From the NCBI RefSeq assembly GCF_016464425.1, contig NZ_JADDKQ010000003.1:1-64000 (forward strand): a stretch of 64,000 nucleotides of DNA, given 5' to 3'. The stretch is from Actinotalea solisilvae (GTDB lineage Bacteria > Actinomycetota > Actinomycetes > Actinomycetales > Cellulomonadaceae). Shown here in pieces: positions 35,418-45,747 of the stretch. The notes beneath the pieces are model-generated. The model did no database searches, was not told the origin of the DNA, and was given only the letters and a program-made list of their open reading frames with translations. The position numbers were made by a program, and so were the translations under genes. Position 1 is the first letter of the stretch. Each line of letters opens with the position of its first letter.

Positions 35418-36452
35418 ATGACCACCACGGCAACGACGCCGGCAGCAGGACGCACCCCCGAGCGGCCACCCGAGCGGACCGCGTCCGAGCTCGCGGAGAT
35501 CGCGCGGCACGTCGTCGGCACCTCCGCGCTCGACGACGCCTCGCTGCGCCGCTACCTGCACGGCCTCCCGGGCGTCGACCAGGTCGGCGCGGACGGCCGC
35601 GCGGCGGTGCTCGGCACGCGCTCGATCAAGACGACGGCGAAGGCCTGGGCGCTCGACCTCATCATCCGGATGATCGACCTCACGACGCTCGAGGGCGCCG
35701 ACACCCCGGGCAAGGTCCGCGGCCTGTGCGCGAAGGCCGTCCAGCCCGAGCCCGGCGACCCGAGCTGCCCGCGCGTCGCCGCCGTCTGCGTCTACAACGA
35801 CCTCGTGCCCGTGGCGGTCGAGGCGCTCGGCGACTCGGGCGTGCACGTCGCCGCGGTCGCGACCGCGTTCCCGTCGGGCCGCGCGAGCCGGCACGTGCGG
35901 CTCACGGACACGCGCGAGGCCGTCCAGGCCGGCGCGCACGAGATCGACATGGTCATCGACCGCGGCGCGTTCCTCTCGGGACGCTACGAGCGGGTCTTCG
36001 AGGACATCGTGGCGGTGCGCGAGGTGTGCCGCGAGAACGGCGCCACCGCGCACCTCAAGGTCATCCTCGAGACGGGCGAGCTCGCGACGTACGACAACGT
36101 GCGGCGCGCGTCGTGGCTCGCGATGCTCGCGGGCGCCGACTTCATCAAGACGAGCACGGGCAAGATCAGCCCGGCCGCGACCCTGCCCGTGACGAACCTC
36201 ATGCTCGAGGCGGTCCGGGACTTCCGCCGCGAGACCGGCGTGCAGATCGGCGTGAAGCCCGCGGGCGGCATCCGCACGTCCAAGGACGCGATCAAGCACC
36301 TGGTGGCGGTCAACGAGACCGCGGGCGAGGACTGGCTCGACCCCGACTGGTACCGGTTCGGCGCGTCCTCGCTGCTCAACGACGTGCTCCAGCAGCGTCA
36401 GAAGCTCCGCACCGGCTGGTACTCCGGCCCCGACTACGTCACCGTCGACTGA
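35418..36452 (+). CDS. deoC: Deoxyribose-phosphate aldolase
   Basis: Cleaves 2-deoxyribose-5-phosphate to acetaldehyde and glyceraldehyde-3-phosphate. At 344 aa it is the long form. The Schiff-base Lys is K244 in FIKTSTGK, the second active Lys is in GVKPAGGIRTSKDA, and EIDMVIDRGAFLSG carries the Asp. The first 75 residues form an added N-terminal part seen in actinobacterial homologues. It heads an operon with two aldehyde dehydrogenase genes, which suits removal of acetaldehyde. The deoxynucleoside import and phosphorolysis genes lie 4-10 kb to the right. Confidence 0.96.
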   Translation: MTTTATTPAAGRTPERPPERTASELAEIARHVVGTSALDDASLRRYLHGLPGVDQVGADGRAAVLGTRSIKTTAKAWALDLIIRMIDLTTLEGADTPGKVRGLCAKAVQPEPGDPSCPRVAAVCVYNDLVPVAVEALGDSGVHVAAVATAFPSGRASRHVRLTDTREAVQAGAHEIDMVIDRGAFLSGRYERVFEDIVAVREVCRENGATAHLKVILETGELATYDNVRRASWLAMLAGADFIKTSTGKISPAATLPVTNLMLEAVRDFRRETGVQIGVKPAGGIRTSKDAIKHLVAVNETAGEDWLDPDWYRFGASSLLNDVLQQRQKLRTGWYSGPDYVTVD

Positions 36453-36460
36453 AGGCTGAC

Positions 36461-37909
36461 ATGAGCAACTTCGAGTACGCCCCCGCGCCCGAGTCGCGCG
36501 CGGTCGTCGACATCGCCTCGTCCTACGGCCTCTTCATCGACGGCGAGTTCGTCGACCCGGCCGCGGGGACCATGTTCAAGACGATCAACCCCGCGACCGA
36601 GGAGGTTCTGGCCGACGTCGCCGAGGCGGGCGAGGCTGACATCGACCGCGCCGTCGCGGCCGCGCGGCGCGCGCAGGAGAAGGTCTGGGGCCCGATGCCG
36701 GGTTCCGAGCGCGCCAAGTACCTGTTCCGGATCGCGCGTCTGCTCGCCGAGCGCTCGCGCGAGTTCGCGGTGCTCGAGACCCTCGACAACGGCAAGCCGA
36801 TCCGCGAGTCGCGCGACGTCGACGTGCCCACCGCCGCCGCGCACTTCTTCTACTACGCGGGCTGGGCGGACAAGCTCGACCACGCCGGGTTCGGCGTCGG
36901 GCCCCGGCCGCACGGCGTGGCCGCCCAGGTCATCCCCTGGAACTTCCCGCTGCTCATGCTCGCGTGGAAGATCGCGCCGGCCCTCGCGACCGGCAACACG
37001 GTCGTGCTCAAGCCCGCCGAGACGACCCCGCTCACGGCGCTGCTCTTCGCGGACCTGCTGCGCCAGGCCGAGCTGCCCGCGGGCGTCGTCAACATCGTCA
37101 CGGGCGCCCGGGAGACGGGCGCGATGCTCGTCGCGCACCCGGGCGTCGACAAGATCGCGTTCACCGGCTCGACGGCGGTCGGCAAGCGCATCGCGCGCGA
37201 GATCGCGGGCACCCGGAAGACCGTCACGCTCGAGCTCGGCGGCAAGGCCGCGAACATCCTGTTCGACGACGCGCCGATCGACCAGGCGGTCGAGGGCATC
37301 GTCAACGGCATCTACTTCAACCAGGGCCAGGTGTGCTGCGCCGGGTCGCGGCTGCTGGTGCAGGAGTCCGTGGCGGACGAGGTCGTCGACCGGCTCAAGG
37401 AGCGGCTCGCGAGGCTGCGCGTGGGCGACCCGATGGACAAGAACACCGACGTCGGCGCGATCAACTCCGCCGCACAGCTCGAGCGGATCACGCGCCTCGC
37501 GGACGCCGGGACCGCCGAGGGCGCGACCCGGTGGAGCCCCGCGTGCGAGCTGCCCGAGCAGGGCTACTGGTTCCCGCCGACGGTCTTCACCGACGTCAGC
37601 GCGGCGCACACCATCGCGCGCGAGGAGATCTTCGGGCCCGTGCTGTCCGTCCTCACCTTCCGCACGCCCGACGAGGCGGTGTCCAAGGCCAACAACACGC
37701 CCTACGGGCTGTCGGCCGGCGTCTGGACCGAGAAGGGCTCGCGCATCCTGTGGATGGCGGACCGGCTCAAGGCCGGCGTCGTCTGGGCGAACACGTTCAA
37801 CCGGTTCGACCCGTCCAGCCCGTTCGGCGGGTACAAGGAGTCCGGCCACGGCCGCGAGGGTGGGCGCCACGGCCTGGCGCCGTACCTCGTCGAGGGGAGC
37901 ACGCACTGA
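36461..37909 (+). CDS. Aldehyde dehydrogenase
   Basis: A 482-aa NAD(P)-dependent aldehyde dehydrogenase, complete in its active residues: Asn in IPWNFPLLM, Glu258 in LELGGKAANILF and Cys292 in QGQVCCAGSR. The cofactor loop is FTGSTAVGKRI. Two Pro/Asn-rich terminal motifs (NRFDPSSPFGGYKESGHGREGG) are conserved. It starts eight bases after deoC, and its stop shares a base with the next ALDH start (TGATG). Oxidation of the acetaldehyde made by DeoC to acetate is the simplest role. Confidence 0.94.
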   Translation: MSNFEYAPAPESRAVVDIASSYGLFIDGEFVDPAAGTMFKTINPATEEVLADVAEAGEADIDRAVAAARRAQEKVWGPMPGSERAKYLFRIARLLAERSREFAVLETLDNGKPIRESRDVDVPTAAAHFFYYAGWADKLDHAGFGVGPRPHGVAAQVIPWNFPLLMLAWKIAPALATGNTVVLKPAETTPLTALLFADLLRQAELPAGVVNIVTGARETGAMLVAHPGVDKIAFTGSTAVGKRIAREIAGTRKTVTLELGGKAANILFDDAPIDQAVEGIVNGIYFNQGQVCCAGSRLLVQESVADEVVDRLKERLARLRVGDPMDKNTDVGAINSAAQLERITRLADAGTAEGATRWSPACELPEQGYWFPPTVFTDVSAAHTIAREEIFGPVLSVLTFRTPDEAVSKANNTPYGLSAGVWTEKGSRILWMADRLKAGVVWANTFNRFDPSSPFGGYKESGHGREGGRHGLAPYLVEGSTH

Positions 37910-38811
37910 TGGCGACCGAGGCCCGCACGCCCACGCGCGTGGACGTCCGCAAGACCTACAAGCTGTTCATCGGCGGCGCGTTCCCGCGCAGCGAGTCCGG
38001 CCGCACGTACGAGGTGACCTCGGCCGACGGCGCCTTCCTCGCGAACGCCGCGCTCGGCTCGCGCAAGGACGCGCGCGACGCCGTCGTCGCCGCGCGCGCC
38101 GCGCACCCGGGCTGGGCGGGCGCGACGGCCTACAACCGCGGGCAGGTGCTCTACCGCGTCGCCGAGCTGCTGGAGGGCCGGCGCGCCCAGTTCGTCGACG
38201 AGGTCGCGGCGGGCGAGGGGGTCTCGCGCTCCGCCGCCGACGACGTCGTCTCCGCGGCCGTCGACCGGTGGGTCTGGTACGCGGGCTGGACCGACAAGGT
38301 GGCCCAGGTCGCCGGGTCCGCGAACCCGGTGGCCGGTCCGTACTTCAACCTGTCGGTGCCCGAGCCGACCGGCGTCGTCGCGGTGCTCGCGCCGCAGCGG
38401 TCCTCGCTCCTTGGCCTCGTGAGCGTGCTCGCGCCCGCGCTGGTCACGGGGAACGCCGTCGTGCTCGTGAGCAGCGAGCGGCGGCCGCTCCCGGCGATCA
38501 CGCTGTCCGAGGTCCTCGCGACGTCGGACGTGCCGAAGGGCGTGGTCAACGTGCTCACCGGGCGGACGGCCGAGATCGCGCCGCACCTCGCGGGGCACAT
38601 GGACGTCAACGCGATCGACCTCGCGGGGGCCGCCCTGGCCGAGGGCGTCGCGTGGGGCGAGCTCGAGGCCGAGGCGTCGGGGAACGTCAAGCGCGTCCTG
38701 CGCCCGGCCCTCGACGACGCCGAGCAGGACTGGACCGCCGTCCCCGACGGGCCACGCCGCATCCTCGCGTTCACGGAGACCAAGACGGTCTGGCACCCGA
38801 AGGGCACCTGA
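37909..38811 (+). CDS. Aldehyde-dehydrogenase-like protein, short and without catalytic residues
   Basis: A 300-aa protein with the N-terminal fold of an aldehyde dehydrogenase (KLFIGGAFPRSESGRTYEV to VTGNAVVLVSSERRPL, DVPKGVVNVLTGRTAEI) but ending near where family members place the catalytic centre. The oxyanion Asn motif is replaced by LAPQRSSLLGL; the Glu and Cys motifs are missing. It is 180 residues shorter than its upstream partner. The reading frame is intact with normal codon use, and it has its own clean end (ETKTVWHPKG), so it is not a decayed copy. A structural or regulatory partner of the first enzyme is plausible; such pairs recur next to deoC in actinobacteria. Confidence 0.85.
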   Translation: MATEARTPTRVDVRKTYKLFIGGAFPRSESGRTYEVTSADGAFLANAALGSRKDARDAVVAARAAHPGWAGATAYNRGQVLYRVAELLEGRRAQFVDEVAAGEGVSRSAADDVVSAAVDRWVWYAGWTDKVAQVAGSANPVAGPYFNLSVPEPTGVVAVLAPQRSSLLGLVSVLAPALVTGNAVVLVSSERRPLPAITLSEVLATSDVPKGVVNVLTGRTAEIAPHLAGHMDVNAIDLAGAALAEGVAWGELEAEASGNVKRVLRPALDDAEQDWTAVPDGPRRILAFTETKTVWHPKGT

Positions 38812-38904
38812 CCCGCACGTGCTCGGCCACGACGTGGGCCGCGTACCGCGCAGCGGGACGGAACCTCCACACACGCTCGCCGCGGCCAGTGGCTGCGCCC
38901 GTGT

Positions 38905-38951
38905 GGGGGGGGGGGGGGGGGGGGGCCCCCCGCCCCCCCCCCCCCCCCCCC
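38905..38951. other. G21-C6-G-C19 homopolymer inverted repeat
   Basis: Twenty-one Gs (38905-38925) directly followed by six Cs, one G and nineteen Cs (38926-38951), between convergent stops. If real, it is a hairpin of about 20 G-C pairs and could terminate both transcripts; it could also be an artefact of sequencing or assembly at a strong hairpin. The rest of the 167-base gap has no gene. Confidence 0.6.
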
Positions 38952-38978
38952 ACGCCGCGAAGGCGGCGGCCCGCGCCG

Positions 38979-40115
38979 TCAGGCGCGGTGGCGGCCGCCC
39001 GCGCCCTGGGGCACGAAGCCCGGCTCGATGACCTCGTCGACCAGCGCCTGGCGCTCGTCGTGGTGGATGAACCCGTTCCACGCCGCCGTGAGGGTCGCGT
39101 CGCGCAGGTCGGCGAGCGACCAGCCGGCCTCCTCGACCAGCCGCTGCATCTCCTGGGTCATCGACGTGCCGGACATCAGCCGGTTGTCCGTGTTGACCGT
39201 GACCGCGAAGCCCAGGGCCCCGAGCGCCGTGATCGGGTGGTCCGCGACCGACGCCGCCGCGCCCGTCTGCACGTTGGACGTCGGGCACAGCTCGAGCGGC
39301 ACCTGCTGGTCGCGGACCCAGTGCGCGACGTAGCCGAGGGACGCGACCCCGAGCCCGCTCGGGTCCTCCTCGGTGCGCTCGCCGAACGTGATGTCGTCCG
39401 CGATCCGCACGCCGTGACCCAGGCGCAGGGCACCGCCCACGTGCAGCGCCTCGGAGATCGAGTCGAGGCCGGCCGCCTCACCCGCGTGGATCGTCACCGG
39501 GAAGTGCGCCTGGCGCAGCGTCCGGAACGCCGCGACGTGCCGCGACGGCGGGAAGCCGTCCTCGGCGCCGGCGATGTCGAAGCCGACGACGCCGCGCTCG
39601 CGGTTCGCCAGGGCGAGCTCGGCGATCTCCTGACCGCGGTTCTCGTGCCGCATCGCGGTGACGAGCTGGCCGACGCGGATGCGCCGCCCGGCCGCGGCCG
39701 CCTCCTCGACGCCCTCGGTGAGGCCCTGCTGCACCGCGTCCACGACGTCCTGCAGGCTCAGGCCCGCGCGCAGGTGCTGCTCGGGCGCGTACCGCTGCTC
39801 GGCGTACACGACACCGTCGGCCGCGAGGTCGACGACGGCCTCGCGCGCGACGCGCCGCAGGTCCTCCGCGCGCTGCATCACCGCGATGGTGTGGTCGAAC
39901 GTCTCGAGGTACCGCGGCAGCGACCCGGAGCTGGCCGCCTCGACGAACCAGCGCCCGAGCGCCTCCGGGTCGGTGGTCGGCAGCTCGTGCCCGACCTCGG
40001 CGGCGATCTCGACGATCGTCGCGGGGCGCAGTCCCCCGTCGAGGTGGTCGTGCAGGAGGACCTTCGGCAGCGCGGCGATCGCCTCGGTCGTCAGGGGCTC
40101 AGCGGAACGGCTCAT
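38979..40115 (-). CDS. add: Adenosine deaminase
   Basis: Converts adenosine and deoxyadenosine to inosine forms. The 378-aa amidohydrolase has [12 protein letters not shown] (zinc His pair), the catalytic [13 protein letters not shown] (His-Ala-Gly-Glu), [12 protein letters not shown] and the late zinc Asp in [17 protein letters not shown]. The usual SxDDP motif here reads NTDNR, a variant common in actinobacteria. The ATG follows TAGCGT by six bases. It belongs functionally with the nucleoside genes to its right but has its own promoter box. Confidence 0.95.
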   Translation of the reverse strand: MSRSAEPLTTEAIAALPKVLLHDHLDGGLRPATIVEIAAEVGHELPTTDPEALGRWFVEAASSGSLPRYLETFDHTIAVMQRAEDLRRVAREAVVDLAADGVVYAEQRYAPEQHLRAGLSLQDVVDAVQQGLTEGVEEAAAAGRRIRVGQLVTAMRHENRGQEIAELALANRERGVVGFDIAGAEDGFPPSRHVAAFRTLRQAHFPVTIHAGEAAGLDSISEALHVGGALRLGHGVRIADDITFGERTEEDPSGLGVASLGYVAHWVRDQQVPLELCPTSNVQTGAAASVADHPITALGALGFAVTVNTDNRLMSGTSMTQEMQRLVEEAGWSLADLRDATLTAAWNGFIHHDERQALVDEVIEPGFVPQGAGGRHRA

Positions 40116-40121
40116 GGCAGC

Positions 40122-40127
40122 ACGCTA
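40122..40127 (-). promoter_or_regulatory. -10 box TAGCGT, leaderless add
   Basis: Minus-strand TAGCGT six bases before the ATG at 40115. Confidence 0.45.
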
Positions 40128-40175
40128 TCGGGACGCGGACCCCCCGCGCCCCTCGGCCCGTCCCGGCCGCCGCAG

Positions 40176-40397
40176 CTACTGCTCCGGGTACTCCTCGGAC
40201 CCGTCGTCGGGCACCTCCTGCGCCTGCTCGACGACGTCGGGCTCCGCGGCCTCGTCGCGCAGGTCCGGGCGCGGGGCGCGGGGCTGGTGCTCGGGGTCGA
40301 CCGGCACCGTGGTGCGCTCCGCGGACGGGACCTCGCTGCTGTCCGGCGTCACCAGGCCGGCGTCGGCCCAGGAGTCGTCACCCGGGAGCGTGCTCAT
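40176..40397 (-). CDS. Small acidic hypothetical protein
   Basis: A 73-aa protein, strongly acidic, rich in Pro, Asp, Glu and Ser, without hydrophobic segments, so probably disordered. It begins MSTLPGDDSWADAGLVTPD and ends DGSEEYPEQ. AGGAGG five bases before the ATG is one of the best ribosome sites in the window, supporting translation. I recognise no family. It lies between add and the C39-like gene on the same strand. Confidence 0.65.
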   Translation of the reverse strand: MSTLPGDDSWADAGLVTPDSSEVPSAERTTVPVDPEHQPRAPRPDLRDEAAEPDVVEQAQEVPDDGSEEYPEQ

Positions 40398-40493
40398 CGC
40401 GTCCTCCTCGTCGTCGGCGCGGCCCGGACGTGGGCCCTCCCCCATCGTGGTCACCGTGGACGCGGGCTGCCACCCCGGGCGCCGCGGGCGTAC

Positions 40494-41504
40494 TCAGGCC
40501 GTCACGCCGGGGAGCCGCGGCGGCAGCACCCACACGAGGTGGTTCCAGTGACCGAGAGCGGCGTGCGGACGTCCGGAGGTGAGCGCGGCGCGGTCCGCGA
40601 CGACGACGGCGCCACTGCCCGGCTCCCACACGTGCAGGCCGTCGCCGTCGGCGTCGAGCGCGAGCACGACGTGCCGCGGCACCGCGGTGCCCCACCCGCG
40701 ACCGGAGTCCCCGCCGGTGTAGAGCGGGACGGGCACGCCGAGGGACACCGCGCGCCCGACCCGGTCGAGCGCCGCGTCGAGATGCGGGCGGTCGGTGTCG
40801 TCGAGCGGATGGTGGCCGTAGGGGACGCCGAGCAGGCGCGCGACCCGTGCGGCGGTCCACGGCGGCGTGCCGTAGCGCGCCGGCCACGGCGCGCCCAGGA
40901 CCGCGCCCCGGCTCGTCCGTCGTTTGAGGACACGCTGCACCGAGGCGAACCGGGCCTCGCGCGGCGCCTCCGCGAGGGCACGCAGGGCGCCGTCGGGCGC
41001 GTCGGCCAGCTCGGGCGGCCGCGCCGAGCGCACGACGACGCCGGCCGCGAGCCAGAGCGCGAGGGTCGGGTCGCCGTGGGCCGCGAGCATCGTGAGCACC
41101 GACGAGCCGCACGTCGTCCCGTCGCCCTGCCGCCCGGCACGGGCCATGGCGCGGACGGGCTCGCGCACCGCGCGCCGCGTGGACGCGTCGGCGTCCGCCA
41201 GGGCCTCCGCCACCTCCGCGACCGCGGCGACGGACGCCGTCGCGGCGAGCGTCCGGCGCAGCACGACGGCGTCCCGGCTGCCCGTGACGAGGCCGTCGAA
41301 CCTCTCGCGGTCGTCGACCGGGAGGAGGCCACGCACGCGCTCGGCGGTGAGGTCGCGCAGGTCCGCGCCGTGCATCCCGGCAGCCGCTCCGGAGCCGGCC
41401 GATCCGCCGCCGAGCCCCGGCGCGACCGGGCCTGCCACGCCTGGCCGCAGCGCCGCCCCCACCGACCCGAGCCGGTGGAGGAACGTCGTCAGCTGCAGCC
41501 CCAC
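40494..41504 (-). CDS. Unknown protein with C39-like peptidase features
   Basis: A 336-aa protein I cannot assign by name. The middle contains GDGTTCGSSVLTMLAA, which resembles the Cys loop of C39-like papain-fold peptidases (CGPAALAM type). A later strand PRHVVLALDADGDGLHVWEPGSG gives a suitable His and acidic residue, and GHWNHLVWVLPP closes the fold. The N-terminal 130 residues are helical and Ala-rich, with no signal peptide. The GTG at 41504 is eight bases after the deoA stop, so it is co-transcribed with deoA and cdd. Its use in a nucleoside operon is unexplained. A later ATG (MHGADLRDL) is an alternative start. Confidence 0.6.
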   Translation of the reverse strand: MGLQLTTFLHRLGSVGAALRPGVAGPVAPGLGGGSAGSGAAAGMHGADLRDLTAERVRGLLPVDDRERFDGLVTGSRDAVVLRRTLAATASVAAVAEVAEALADADASTRRAVREPVRAMARAGRQGDGTTCGSSVLTMLAAHGDPTLALWLAAGVVVRSARPPELADAPDGALRALAEAPREARFASVQRVLKRRTSRGAVLGAPWPARYGTPPWTAARVARLLGVPYGHHPLDDTDRPHLDAALDRVGRAVSLGVPVPLYTGGDSGRGWGTAVPRHVVLALDADGDGLHVWEPGSGAVVVADRAALTSGRPHAALGHWNHLVWVLPPRLPGVTA

Positions 41505-41511
41505 GGCGGCG

Positions 41512-42803
<1,292 letters not shown>

Positions 42804-42807
<4 letters not shown>

Positions 42808-43211
42808 GCTCGCTCCACCAGGTCGTCGGGCCCGAAGGCGTCGGGGAGCACCTCGGTCATGGGGCGGATCCCGCTCACCGTGTCGACGAGCAGCGCCGGG
42901 CCGCCCGCCTCCCACAGCAGCTGGCGGCACCGCCCGCACGGCATGAGCGCGTTGCCGTGCCGGTCGACGCACGCGAACGCCTCGAGGCGCCCGCCGCCCG
43001 ACACGTGCAGCGCGCCGACGAGCGCGCACTCGGCGCACAGGCCGACGCCGTAGGAGGCGTTCTCGACGTTGCAGCCGACGACGACGCGGCCGTCGTCGAC
43101 GAGCGCCGCGCACCCCACGGGGAAGTCGGAGTACGGCGCGTACGCCCGGGTCATGACGTCCCGGGCGGCCGCCCGCAGCGCCTCCCAGTCGACGTCGGAT
43201 GCCTGCGTCAT
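42804..43211 (-). CDS. cdd: Cytidine deaminase
   Basis: Deaminates cytidine and deoxycytidine to uridine forms. The 135-aa homotetrameric class is shown by YAPYSDFPVGCAAL, NVENASYGVGLCAECALVGAL (zinc Cys and catalytic Glu) and MPCGRCRQLLWE (two more zinc Cys). The ATG at 43211 is used here; a GTG at 43223 would overlap the upstream permease stop in GTGA and adds four residues (V-S-A-P), so it may well be the true start. Next in the operon is deoA. Confidence 0.95.
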
Positions 43212-43219
43212 GGGTGCAC

Positions 43220-44515
43220 TCACTTCTTGTAGGGGATGCCCTCGGCCGCCGGCGGGCGCACGCGCCCGACGAGGCCCGCGACGGCGAAGATCGTCGCGAG
43301 GTACGGGAGCATCGAGAGGAACTGGCTGGGCACCGGGGAGCCCAGGTTGTTGAGCACCTGGCGCAGCGAGTCGGCGAAGCCGAAGAGCAGCGCGGCGGCG
43401 AGGGCGCCCTTGGGGCTCCACCGGCCGAGGATCATCGCGGCGAGGGCGATGTACCCCTTGCCGGACGTCAGCTCCTTGGTGAACGCGAGGCCCGCCGAGA
43501 CGAGCGCCGCGCCGCCGAGGCCGGCGACGGCCCCGCCGAGCACCGTGTTGAGCACGCGGGTCCGGTTGACCTTGATGCCGACCGTGTCCGCCGCCTTGGG
43601 GTGCTCGCCGACCGCCCGCATGCGCAGGCCCCACCGGCTGCGGAACACCATGACCTGGAGCACCGCGACCGCCACGTACATGAGGTACACGACGATCGAG
43701 TGCTTGAAGAGCACCGGCCCGAGCACGGGGATCTCCGACAGGAACGGGATCGGGAGCGTGGGCAGGCGGGGCGGCGAGTTGAGCGTCTCTGGGTTCTGCG
43801 TGAGGACCGTCGAGAACAGGTAGTTCGTCACGCCGACGACGAGCACGTTGAGCACGACGCCGACGATGATCTGGTCGATCCAGTAGCGCACCGCGAACAT
43901 CACGAGCACGAGCCCGACGAGCGCGCCCGCGACGGGCGCCGCGACGAGGCCCGCGTACGGGTTGTTCGTCAGGCTCGCCACGACGACGGCGAGGAACGCG
44001 CCGCCGAGCAGCTGGCCCTCGATGGCGATGTTGATGATGCCCGACCGCTCGCACAGCAGGCCCGCGAGCGAGCCGAAGATGAGCGGGACCGCGAGCGTCA
44101 GGGCCCCGGTGAGGAGCACCGTCAGGGGCAGGGCGTTGGTGTTGCCCGCCATGACCCACACGAGGAACGCGAGCAGGACGAGGCCACCGAAGACGAGCGG
44201 GAGCCACGTCGGGACGGCGCGCCGCGCACGGGTGAGCCAGGTCGCGTACGCGGCGAGGCCGAGCGCGCCGACCGAGAGGATCAGCGCGGTGAGCTGCGAC
44301 GGCACCGCGAACGGCGCGATCTGCACGAGGTCGTCGCGGGTGGCGACCATGAACCGCGTCTCCTCGGCGCCCGGCGTCAGCAGGGCGAAGAAGACGAGGG
44401 CGACGAGGCCGAGCCCGAGGAAGAGGATCGGGCCGCGCCACGAGATCCGGGCCTGCACGGCCTCCGCGGCCGGGTCGACGATCCTGCTGGGGACCGGGTC
44501 GGTCTGGATGCTCAC
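43220..44515 (-). CDS. Nucleoside ABC transporter permease 2
   Basis: A 431-aa inner-membrane permease of the BMP-type nucleoside importer (branched-chain/ribose permease fold). About ten membrane segments; a typical core is AGLLCERSGIINIAIEGQLLGGAF, then the coupling region RMRAVGEHPKAADTVGIKVNRTRVLNTVLGGAVAGLGGA. The N-terminal 100 residues hold two extra segments not needed for the core. The GTG at 44515 overlaps the stop of permease 1 by four bases. It acts with the ATPase and the lipoprotein BmpA. Confidence 0.92.
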   Translation of the reverse strand: MSIQTDPVPSRIVDPAAEAVQARISWRGPILFLGLGLVALVFFALLTPGAEETRFMVATRDDLVQIAPFAVPSQLTALILSVGALGLAAYATWLTRARRAVPTWLPLVFGGLVLLAFLVWVMAGNTNALPLTVLLTGALTLAVPLIFGSLAGLLCERSGIINIAIEGQLLGGAFLAVVVASLTNNPYAGLVAAPVAGALVGLVLVMFAVRYWIDQIIVGVVLNVLVVGVTNYLFSTVLTQNPETLNSPPRLPTLPIPFLSEIPVLGPVLFKHSIVVYLMYVAVAVLQVMVFRSRWGLRMRAVGEHPKAADTVGIKVNRTRVLNTVLGGAVAGLGGAALVSAGLAFTKELTSGKGYIALAAMILGRWSPKGALAAALLFGFADSLRQVLNNLGSPVPSQFLSMLPYLATIFAVAGLVGRVRPPAAEGIPYKK

Positions 44516-45747
44516 GCGCGGGCCTCCTTCATCCGGTAGCCGAAGAGCTGCGCCACGCGGTGCAGCGGGGACAGCTCGCGCACGAGCACGGGTGCCGCGA
44601 TGAGCAGCACGATCGACGCCTGGATGACCAGGATGATGTCGATCGGGGTGTCGGCGGACGTCTGCATGAGCGGGGACCCCGCGCGCAGCGCGCCGAACAG
44701 GAGGGCCGCGAGCACGGTGCCCAGCGGCTTGGAGCGGCCGAGCAGCGCGACCGTGATGGCGTCGAAGCCGATCGAGCCCGCGCTGGTCGCCTGGAGCGTG
44801 CGGTCGGTGCCGAGGATCTGCATCGCACCGCCGAGCCCGGCGAGCCCGCCCGCGACGAGCATGACGAGGACGAACACGAGGTTGACCCGGATGCCGGCCG
44901 TGCGCGCCGCGCGCTGGTTGGCGCCGACCGCGCGGAACTGGAAGCCCAGCACCGAGCGCTCCATGAGCCACCACACCAGCACCGCCACGAGCAGGGCGAC
45001 GACGAAGCCCCAGTGGAGGCGGAACTGCAACCCGAGCATGCGCGGCATCAGGGCGGTCTCCGCGACCTCGGGCGAGATCGGCCGCGTACCGCCCTGGCGG
45101 AGCAGGCTCGTCGTCAGCAGGTAGGAGATGAGGTAGAACGCGATCGAGTTGAGCATGATCGTCACGATCACCTCGTTGGCGCCGGTCCGGGCCTTGAGGA
45201 AGCCCGCGATGCCCGCCCAGAGGGCTCCGACGACGAAGGCCGCGACGCACGCGAGCACGACGTGGACGACGACCGGGAGGGGGAACGAGATGCCCACCCA
45301 GGTCGCGGCGGCCGCGCCCACGAGCACCTGCCCCTGGGCGCCGATGTTGAACAGGCCCGAGCGGAAGCCGACGGCCAGGCCGAGGCCGGTGAGGATGAGC
45401 GGCACCGAGGCCGTCATCGTCTCTGTGATCGGCCGGACGCGGCGGACGCCCTCGGCCTGGTAGTCGAAGACCGCGCCGCGGAAGAGCGCCGAGTACGCGG
45501 AGTAGATCGCGTCCCACGCCGCGCCGAGCATGTCCGACGGGCGCGAGAAGAAGTAGCCGGCGGCCGCCTGGACCTCGGCGTTGGCGGCGGCGATGAGCAC
45601 GGACGACGCCAGCAGGGCCATGAGGATCGCGAGCACGATCGTGAGCCACGAGGCGTCGAGGACGCGGTGCAGCAGCGAGCGCTGCTCGCCCTGGGGCGGG
45701 GTGCTCGGCTGCGCCGAGGGCGCGACGAGCGTGTCGGTGACGGTCAC
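44512..45747 (-). CDS. Nucleoside ABC transporter permease 1
   Basis: A 411-aa permease partner. Core motif GLAVGFRSGLFNIGAQGQVLVGA and coupling segment FRAVGANQRAARTAGIRVNLVFVLVMLVAGGLAGLGGAMQ. About ten membrane segments, with a long external loop near residues 60-110 (ETMTASVPLILT follows). GTG start at 45747 overlaps the ATPase stop by four bases (GTGA). Both permeases form the heterodimeric channel. Confidence 0.92.
   Translation of the reverse strand: MTVTDTLVAPSAQPSTPPQGEQRSLLHRVLDASWLTIVLAILMALLASSVLIAAANAEVQAAAGYFFSRPSDMLGAAWDAIYSAYSALFRGAVFDYQAEGVRRVRPITETMTASVPLILTGLGLAVGFRSGLFNIGAQGQVLVGAAAATWVGISFPLPVVVHVVLACVAAFVVGALWAGIAGFLKARTGANEVIVTIMLNSIAFYLISYLLTTSLLRQGGTRPISPEVAETALMPRMLGLQFRLHWGFVVALLVAVLVWWLMERSVLGFQFRAVGANQRAARTAGIRVNLVFVLVMLVAGGLAGLGGAMQILGTDRTLQATSAGSIGFDAITVALLGRSKPLGTVLAALLFGALRAGSPLMQTSADTPIDIILVIQASIVLLIAAPVLVRELSPLHRVAQLFGYRMKEARA

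Noticed and set aside
37909-38811. Pseudogene of the upstream aldehyde dehydrogenase
   Set aside because: The two proteins differ widely in sequence, the frame is intact, and codon use is normal, so it is a separate short protein.
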